DNA from: Panorpa germanica
Taxonomy: Eukaryota; Arthropoda; Insecta; Mecoptera; Panorpidae
NCBI GenBank assembly: GCA_963678705.1
Contig: OY783204.1
Location: 3,730,701-3,794,700, forward strand
Length of the DNA: 64,000 nt
Reading direction: 5' to 3'
The notes under the pieces: generated by a model
Database searches by the model: none
The model's input: only the letters and a program-made list of their open reading frames with translations
Told to the model about the DNA's origin: nothing
Shown: positions 57,925-64,000 of the stretch, one piece after another
Layout of the letters: each line of letters begins with the position of its first letter
Position numbering within the stretch: the first letter of the stretch is position 1
Program-made: the position numbers and the translations under genes

Positions 57925-58160
57925 CAAAAATGGTTGGTTGACAACATCCGTTGCTCAATGGAACAATGGTTGGTTGACGACATCCGTTGCTATAAGCACC
58001 AATGGTTGGTTGATAACATCCGTTGCTCAATGGAACAATGGTTGGTTGACGACATCCGTTGCTATAAGCACCAATGGTTGTTTTATGACATCCGTTGTTA
58101 TATGCAACAATAGTTGCTTGACGACATCCGTTGTTATAAGGACCAAATGGTTAATTTACG
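57925..58160 (-). repeat. 36-bp minisatellite in the BEL element 1 leader
   Basis: CATCCGTTGC/T recurs at 57945, 57981, 58017, 58053, 58089 and 58125, exactly 36 bp apart. Units alternate between TCAATGGAACAA and TATAAGCACCAA types, so a 72-bp period is also present in the first four. The array lies close to the primer-binding site. Confidence 0.9.
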
Positions 58161-58181
58161 ATATCCGGCTCGAAGGACCAT

Positions 58182-58718
58182 TGTTTGGGTTTGGGTGTCT
58201 TTTTCTATGCAATTAAGTAAACACCCAATTTATAATATTGTATAAGTTTGCTGATGTTTCGTAATTAAAATCATTGGTAATTAACAACAATTAATTGTAT
58301 TAATTTAATATAATTAATTAAACCTTTATTGAAATAATACTAATGCGACAAAATGAACATGCTTTATTAAGCTAATAAAAATGAATGAATAACTGAAAAC
58401 AAATGATTCTAGTTAATGATTTTACAAATTTTAAGGTTACTAAGATAATAAATAAATTTGACAACAAAAGAAATTTATAAACATTTACCTTTTGTATTAA
58501 TTTAATATAATTAATTAAACCTTTATTGAAATAATACTAATGCGACAAAATGAACATGCTTTATTAAGCTAATAAAAATGAATGAATGAACTGAAAACAA
58601 ATGATTCTAGTTGATGATTTTACAAATTTTAAGGTTACTAAGATAATAAAGAAATTTGACAACAAAAGAAATTTATAAATATTTAATAGAAGGTAAATGT
58701 TTATTTGTTTCTTTAACA
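58182..58718 (-). repeat. 5' LTR of BEL element 1 (537 bp, internally duplicated)
   Basis: Matches the 339-bp partner but contains a second run of the segment starting TTGTATTAATTTAATATAAT (58293 and about 58494), adding 198 bp. The duplicate has small differences such as TGAATGAACTG, so it arose before or soon after insertion. Confidence 0.88.
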
Positions 58719-58723
58719 CCCGT

Positions 58724-59748
58724 ATATGACCTTTTGTCAATTGAGCATGATGCCAGTCAGCATCAACATACCCTATTAAATTACAATTACTTTTGACATA
58801 TTTTAATCCATAATGTTTAGTTTTATTTAAATATTTCAATACCCGTTTTAGATGTTTCCAATGAATCTCACTGTAACAATTATTATATTGACTTAGAAAA
58901 CTCACTGCAAAAGCAATATCTGGTCTTGTGAGTACACATAAGTACATTGAAGCACCTAACAATTGTTGGTAAGAATATTGCTTAGAAAAAGTTGTAGCCT
59001 TTTCTAACTTTAAATTATTTTCCATCGGAGTGTTTGAACTCTTACTGTTATACATATTAAATCTTTTCAAAATTGTATCAACAAAGTCCTTCTGATCAAT
59101 AGAAATAGAGTCATTATTTACTGTTACATTCATACCAAGACATTTTTTTATTTGGCCTAGATCTTTTATGTTAAATTTTGCTTTTAATTCACTTTTCAAG
59201 TTCTCACAAGTTTCCTTACTTTTATAAAAGACAAAAAAATCATCAACAAACAGAGCAATATAAACTTTGATATTTCCATCACATTTCATAAATAAACACG
59301 GCTCATACTGAGACTTGGTATACCCTAATTCTAGCAATAATTCCTCAACTCTTTGGTACCAAGCTCTGGCAGACTGTTTTAGTCCATATATCGCCCTTTT
59401 GAGTTTCAAGACTTTATTCTCACAATTAGCAAAGTTTGAACAAGCTGGTATTTCCATGAAAATAGTCTCATTTAACAGACCATTCAGAAAAGCAGTAGGG
59501 ACATCAAGGTGAACAATATCTAAGTTTTGGTCGACACTTAGTGCAAATAATAACCTCAAAGTGGAATATCTGAGAACTGGTGAGAAGGTTTCCTTAAAGT
59601 CTGTACCTTTCTTCTGACTGAATCCCTTCGCAACTAGCCTCGCTCTGTACCGCACTTCACTTTCACTATTGAGCTTTCTTTTAAATACCCACTTGCACTT
59701 CACAACTGTCTTATTCATTGGTCTGTCCACTAACTCCCACGCATCCAC
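58724..59748 (-). pseudogene. Copia element reverse transcriptase
   Basis: Reads the copia RT start AWELVDRPMNKTVVKCKWVF, then KARLVAKGF-like ARLVAKGFSQKKGTDFKETF, VHLDVPTAFLNGLL (palm Asp), LKRAIYGLKQSARAWYQRV and IALFVDDFFVF, where FVDD replaces the usual YVDD. LTRPDIAFAVSFLSQY and GYVDADW follow, and then a frame change before the BEL insertion. Upstream, an 8-bp repetition (GATGCGTG) at the DAW codons puts the RT out of frame with the integrase part, so the polyprotein is broken. Confidence 0.88.
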
Positions 59749-60193
59749 GCATCTTGGTCACTGAATGATTGCAATTCTTTTCTGATTGCTTTCTGCCACT
59801 GCTCCTTTTCTGGTCCATTCACGGCGTCATTCAGGGTTATTTCTTCTTCAGAGAAGTCCTCCATAACACACAAGTTTGCATAGCCATAATAATCTGGTTT
59901 CTTTCGAGTACGTTTCTGTGACATTTCAGTGTTTTGTTGCTGAGAACTTACCTCTCTGTCTTCTGACGTCAATGTCATTGACTCATGGTAGCTGTCCTCC
60001 GAGTCACTCAACTCTTCTACTGGAACATAGGTTTCGTCATGTTCATCAATCTGCTCATCACTTTCAGCTTTTTGACTTGATAAATCCTGAACATTTTCTG
60101 ACTGTTTTTTTTCCACTGAATCCTGTATGTCATTCTTGTCTTGTATAGTAATCTGAGATGTCATACTGTCACACTCTTTTTCCATTATTATGA
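59629..60193 (-). repeat. 565-bp tandem duplication in copia, unit 1
   Basis: Identical, as far as I read it, to 60194-60758. It covers the integrase C-terminal linker (SDEQIDEHDETYVPVEE region) and the first codons of the RT. The junction shows a shared ACG/CG microhomology. Confidence 0.92.
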
Positions 60194-60758
60194 CGCAACT
60201 AGCCTCGCTCTGTACCGCACTTCACTTTCACTATTGAGCTTTCTTTTAAATACCCACTTGCACTTCACAACTGTCTTATTCATTGGTCTGTCCACTAACT
60301 CCCACGCATCCACGCATCTTGGTCACTGAATGATTGCAATTCTTTTCTGATTGCTTTCTGCCACTGCTCCTTTTCTGGTCCATTCACGGCGTCATTCAGG
60401 GTTATTTCTTCTTCAGAGAAGTCCTCCATAACACACAAGTTTGCATAGCCATAATAATCTGGTTTCTTTCGAGTACGTTTCTGTGACATTTCAGTGTTTT
60501 GTTGCTGAGAACTTACCTCTCTGTCTTCTGACGTCAATGTCATTGACTCATGGTAGCTGTCCTCCGAGTCACTCAACTCTTCTACTGGAACATAGGTTTC
60601 GTCATGTTCATCAATCTGCTCATCACTTTCAGCTTTTTGACTTGATAAATCCTGAACATTTTCTGACTGTTTTTTTTCCACTGAATCCTGTATGTCATTC
60701 TTGTCTTGTATAGTAATCTGAGATGTCATACTGTCACACTCTTTTTCCATTATTATGA
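60194..60758 (-). repeat. 565-bp tandem duplication in copia, unit 2
   Basis: Second unit; upstream on the minus strand it joins correctly to integrase (TVTVARDVIIMEKECD). Unit 1 is thus the extra copy and repeats the linker out of context. Confidence 0.92.
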
Positions 60759-61660
60759 CGTCCCTTGCAACTGTCACTGTTTTTGTTATGGGATCATATA
60801 GCCTATAGCCTTTAGTGTTGTCAGCATAACCAACAAAAAAAAGTTTCTTTGCCTTCTTATCCCATTTAAGACGTCTTTCTTTCGGGATGTGTGTCATGGC
60901 TATCCTGCCGAAGACTCGGATATGGCTCACATCTTATGGCTTATATCCCATCCATAATTCAAATGGAGTTTTCTGATGAATTCCTTCTGCAGGAGATCTG
61001 TTTTTTAAGTATACTGCAGTATGAACTGCCTCTGCCCATAACCTTTTTTTAAATTTGGCATCTGATAGCAGGCATCTGGCTTTTTCTACTACAGATCTAT
61101 TGTATCTTTCACAAAGCCCATTTTGTTGAGGGGTATATGGGTTTGTTTTCTGATGTACTATGCCACATTGCTTCATATAAGTCTCCATAACTGCTGAACA
61201 AAATTCACCTCCGTTATCAGTTCTTAAAATCTTTATTTTTGTTGATTTCTGATTTTCCACTAAGTTTTTGTACTGCTTGAAGTAGGTGAATGTCTCATCT
61301 TTAGATTTGAGAAAGTACACGTGTGCCATTCGACTGTAATCATCCACGAATAATAGAAAGTATTTGGCCATACCGAGCGACTTAGTTTCCATAGGCCCAC
61401 ACAGGTCTGCATGTACCAGATTCAACACCTCCTTGCTTCTCGACAAGCTGGTGGGAAAGGGGAGTCTTGTTTGCTTTCCCTCGCAGCAAACTGTGCAATT
61501 ACTTTTGTCAAATTCTGCCTTATCTTGGAAATTTAAGCCCTCCACAGCACCATTTCTCATGACGTTTAGGTCACTTTTGTTAATGCGGCCAAGACGCCGA
61601 TGCCAAGTGGATGGGGAGTTTGGACCTTTGAAGATCTATAAGCAGGCTGTGGGCTTATCT
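60295..61660 (-). pseudogene. Copia element GAG-pre-integrase and integrase
   Basis: The minus frame has WHRRLGRIN (GAG-pre-integrase), NCTVCCEGKQTRLPFP (Cys pair of the zinc site), VHADLCGPMETKSLGMAKYF (first Asp), LRTDNGGEFCS (second Asp), HQKTNPYTPQQNGLCERYNR (Glu), then FELWMGYKP, a TAA stop at about 60931-60933, and on in the same frame with SHIRVFGRIA and LFFVGYADNTKGYRLYDP. The acidic linker follows to 60295. Apart from the single stop the core is intact. Gag and protease are not in the window because the second BEL LTR cuts the frame just before WHRRLG at about 61607. Confidence 0.85.
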
Positions 61661-62320
61661 GCGATCTGGTAGCGGTATCCAAGTTCTCGGATGCTCGTTT
61701 GCACCCAGTTCCTTTGATAGCTTAGAGTGCGCCAAAAACGTCGAAGGACCTTTTTGTTATCAAATTAATTGATAACAATTTTTTTATTTTTAATATTAGA
61801 AAAGCAGCGAAACACAATAATTCTACAGAATACATTTATTTTACAAATACACTGACGGATTACAAAGATTGATTTGATATTTTAATTGAATTGCTACTAG
61901 TATCGATATTACGTTGATGTAATTCACGATTTAAACTATTTTTATAATATTTTAATTTAATATTAATTCTGATTATATTACAAGATGTTTAGAGATGGTT
62001 ACTGTTCGACTGTTCAGTTAATAATGAATGTTTAATACGGTCATGAACGAACATCGATGCGAGTAGCTGGTCTGGTCTTGAAATCAAAAGCAGTTCACCT
62101 TGGAACAGGCTGGTACCGCTTAGTACGCTTTGCATATTGTACAATTCGAATGGTTTTTGTTGGTTTTAAATATCAAAACAACAAATAGAATAAAATATTT
62201 AACAAAAGAATTCTCAATGAATAAGATAAAGTATATAACAAATAAATTCTAAAATAACATTAGTCAATTAAAGGCAAGATATTTATATTGAAATATAGAT
62301 ATAGCATGCGTTTATTAACA
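61608..62320 (-). repeat. 3' LTR of BEL element 2 (713 bp)
   Basis: Plus-strand ends are TGGATGGGGAG and TTTATTAACA. The minus-strand reading starts TGTTAATAAACGCATGC and includes AAAAGGTCCTTCGACG and GATACCGCTACCAGATCGC, aligned block by block with 4656-5318. The left border is set by where homology stops and the copia frame resumes. Confidence 0.7.
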
Positions 62321-62349
62321 TACTCCCGGGCGTTGAAAATTGGGATATG

Positions 62350-62977
62350 TTATCAAAGTTTTCAATTAATGTTCTATCGGTAGTGGAGCAAGATGTCGCA
62401 CTAAACGTTTTATTTCTCCTTTTATTGTTTTGACAGTGGCTAAGCGAGCCGTTGAATCATCACTGACACTCACTTTTACTACACGACCCAGCATCCAGTG
62501 CGATGGAGGTAGATTCGGTTCCTTAATTAAATCCAAAGTTCCGAGTTGCGGTAAAACACCTGTTGAAGTTTTCCATTTCGAGAGCTGATTGCAGTGTCCT
62601 AGATAGTCATTTGACCAACGTTTTCAGAAACTTTGAAAGCAGTCTTGAAGTTGGGCGAAGCGCTGCATTCGGCTTAGCTTGATTGGAGCGTCCTCTGCAG
62701 GGGCGATGCTAGTGAGTTGCCGTCCTATTAAGAGGTGTCCAGGTGTGATAGGAATAAGGTCATTAGGATCATTGGAGGCGGGATAAAGAGGGCGAGAATT
62801 GAGTATTGCCTCTATTTGAGTTAGCAGTGTGTAAGTGTCTTCAAAGGTAAAGTGATTGTTTTGTATGACGCGTTTGAGATGTGATTTCGTGGATTTAATG
62901 TTGCTCTCCCACAAACCTCCCCAGCTAGGCGAGTATGGTGGAATGAACTTCCATGTAATGGTTAAATCGGAAGCCAC
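62350..62977 (-). pseudogene. BEL element 2 integrase C-terminal part with DUF5641-like tail
   Basis: The minus frame reads ITWKFIPPYSPSWGGLWESN (catalytic Glu), then TLLTQIEAILNSRPL and PGHLLIGRQLTS. A TGA stands at 62624-62626, where relatives have Trp in FWKRW. The frame goes on with KRWSNDYLGHCNQLSKW, LIKEPNLPPSHWMLGRVVKV and RLVRHLAPLPIE to about 62380. One nonsense change thus separates two intact parts. Confidence 0.8.
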
Positions 62978-63101
62978 AGTTTGTATCGTTTTTGCATTAT
63001 TTCCATCAGATAAGAATTTGCCTAAAGCCCGGCTAGCTCCAACAAAGTTTGTGCCATTATCAGAATAAATAGTGTTAGGTTTGCCTCTGCGTCATATGAA
63101 T
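62978..63101 (-). pseudogene. BEL element 2 integrase, linking segment with frameshift
   Basis: Continues the integrase between the two neighbouring frames with a NTIYSDNGTNFVGASRALGK stretch (second catalytic Asp). A TGA lies in front of RRGKPN and a frame change at about 63100. Confidence 0.65.
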
Positions 63102-63710
63102 CTATTCAGAGCAGCTAAAAAAGCACTGAGTTGTAAGTTCAGTAACCAATTCCAAATGTATAGCCTTTGTTGCGAAACAGATAAATAAACAAATGTAGGA
63201 TTTTAGTAATTTTCTACCTCTGCCATATTTATTTCTGACCATAATAGGGCCAGCATAATCAACGCCGGTGTCTTTGAACGGGAAGTCCAAAGAAACTCTT
63301 GCAAATGGAAGAGAACCCATTTTCGGTGATGGAAAGCGTGGTTTTTGTTTAAAACATGTTACACAGCGATGTACAATGGTTTTTGCTAACGATATGCCTT
63401 TAATTGGCCAATATTGGTCCCTTATGCTGAATAATAATTTTTGAGGGCCTGGATGAAATAATCTCAGGTGTTCCTTCTCCATTATCAGGGTTGTCAGTTT
63501 GTGTTTGTTATTTAGAACAATAGGATGTCGTCTATGAAATTCAAAATTTGAATGCTTTAATCTGCCACCCACTCTAATGATGTCGTTATCGTCGAGAAAA
63601 GGATTGAGACAGAGCAATGTGCTTTTGGTTGATAATGGTGCGTTACACTTTAAAGCTTTTAATTCAGACGCAAAATGTTCCTTTTGTGCTAATTTTATGA
63701 GTAATTGCAT
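63102..63710 (-). pseudogene. BEL element 2 integrase zinc-binding and first core part
   Basis: Reads IIRVGGRLKHSNFEFHRRHP (pre-integrase block), then LTTLIMEKEHLRLFHPGPQK and TIVHRCVTCFKQKP (the HHCC zinc motif), RVSLDFPFKDTGVDYAGPI (first Asp) and a FATKAIHLELVTEL block. It ends through a frameshift at 63102. The upstream frame is shifted by one base near 63734. Confidence 0.82.
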
Positions 63711-63733
63711 TGAATTTTGTAATTCTGTGACCG

Positions 63734-64000
63734 TTAAAATGCCGTTTGTCTTATTTTGTTTGTTTCTGGAATTATGTATGAAACGTAAGCAGTGACTCTA
63801 TTAAGAGTTCTTAAGTTTGAAAATGTGTCAAATATAGGATTTGATTTGGTTATGGAATGATTCGCCAATATAATTGATTTATATTGTTCGTTATTAGCAC
63901 ACTTTCTTTGTGGTGAAAGAAAGGGTTTAGTAGTGACCGTCTTGGAATCTCCTATCGTTGATGCGGGCAATTTTAATGGTAAAGTTACTACTGGTCTACC
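63734..64000 (-). pseudogene. BEL element 2 segment upstream of integrase, cut by window edge
   Basis: A frame entering from beyond 64000 reads PASTIGDSKTVTTKPFLSPQ, then KSIILANHSITKSNPIFDTF and LNRVTAYVSYI, the spacer between RNase H and integrase in BEL/Pao pol. It ends at a stop made by a one-base frame change. RT and gag lie outside the window. Confidence 0.7.

Larger units (their letters stand above)
53372..58718 (-). mobile_element. BEL/Pao LTR retrotransposon inserted in copia (5,347 bp)
   Basis: Termini are TGTTTGGGTTTGG...TTTAACA in plus orientation. The 5-bp target duplication CCCGT is at 53367-53371 and 58719-58723. The primer-binding-like TGGTCCTTCGAGCCGGATA (minus strand) lies just inside the 5' LTR at about 58162-58180, and GGGGGGAGTA precedes the 3' LTR. 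Order on the minus strand: 5' LTR, minisatellite leader, gag-protease-RNase H ORF, decayed integrase, 3' LTR. It is non-autonomous, as the RT palm is deleted. Confidence 0.92.
61608..64000 (-). mobile_element. BEL/Pao element 2, truncated by the window edge
   Basis: Its 3' LTR (61608-62320) is inserted in the copia frame; a possible target copy is CCAAG at 61603-61607, but the partner lies beyond 64000. On the minus strand GCCCGGGAGTA precedes the LTR as purine tract, as in element 1. It belongs to the same LTR family as the solo LTR at 4656-5318 and differs from element 1. Confidence 0.8.

Noticed and set aside
57844..58216. Plus-strand frames with a 12-residue repeat (QWLVDDIRCYKH type)
   Set aside because: The repeats are exactly the 36-bp minisatellite of the BEL leader read on the antisense strand; no start context or family support.
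61755..62320. Shorter LTR border at TGTTATCAAATT for BEL element 2
   Set aside because: The homologous solo LTR at 4656-5318, flanked by a target duplication, includes the additional 3' part, so the border at 61608 fits better.

Overview
This is an AT-rich eukaryotic window, most likely from an insect. It holds one intact host-type gene with spliceosomal introns, surrounded by dense transposon debris: BEL/Pao, copia, gypsy, Jockey, R2-like, RTE-like, P-element, HARBI-like, Helitron and MITE-like sequences. The main host gene is a five-exon minus-strand member of the EcKL/CHK (ecdysteroid kinase-like, DUF227/DUF1679) family, which is typical of insects. I cannot name the species or order.

Layout. 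0-5.5 kb: fragments of an exonuclease-like ORF, a P-element transposase, a HARBI1-like nuclease and a Jockey RT that is split by a solo BEL-type LTR. 5.5-10.6 kb: AT-rich, with no recognisable gene apart from one TIR-element copy. 10.6-17.7 kb: the EcKL gene. Its exon phases close exactly to 1,215 nt (404 aa plus stop), but the catalytic Asp of the HGD loop reads Asn. Its introns contain MITEs and other repeats. 18-22 kb: degenerate tandem repeats and interspersed repeats. 22.2-25.5 kb: exon-like blocks with good splice signals, including a 103-nt block present twice; this is a candidate non-coding or poorly coding spliced transcript. 27.4-29.7 kb: Helitron copy 1. 30-34.6 kb: an RTE fragment and AT-rich repeats. 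34.7-43.2 kb: a 4,250-bp direct tandem duplication. Each unit carries an R2-like zinc-finger/Myb fragment interrupted at the same base by a 2,308-bp Helitron (copies 2 and 3). 44.7-52 kb: fragments of a non-LTR RNase H domain, a gypsy gag-protease with a short LTR, an R2-like RT and a DEDD exonuclease. 52.6-64 kb: a minus-strand copia element split by two BEL/Pao elements. The first is complete from LTR to LTR with target duplication CCCGT. The second runs off the right edge.

How the parts relate. The EcKL gene is the only locus that looks like a normal cellular gene. The rest records layered insertions: Helitron into R2-like and then segmental duplication; BEL elements into copia; a BEL solo LTR into Jockey. 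The three Helitrons keep a helicase-only ORF lacking the HUH nuclease and Walker A, so they must have been mobilised in trans. No tRNA, rRNA, CRISPR or bacterial feature was seen.
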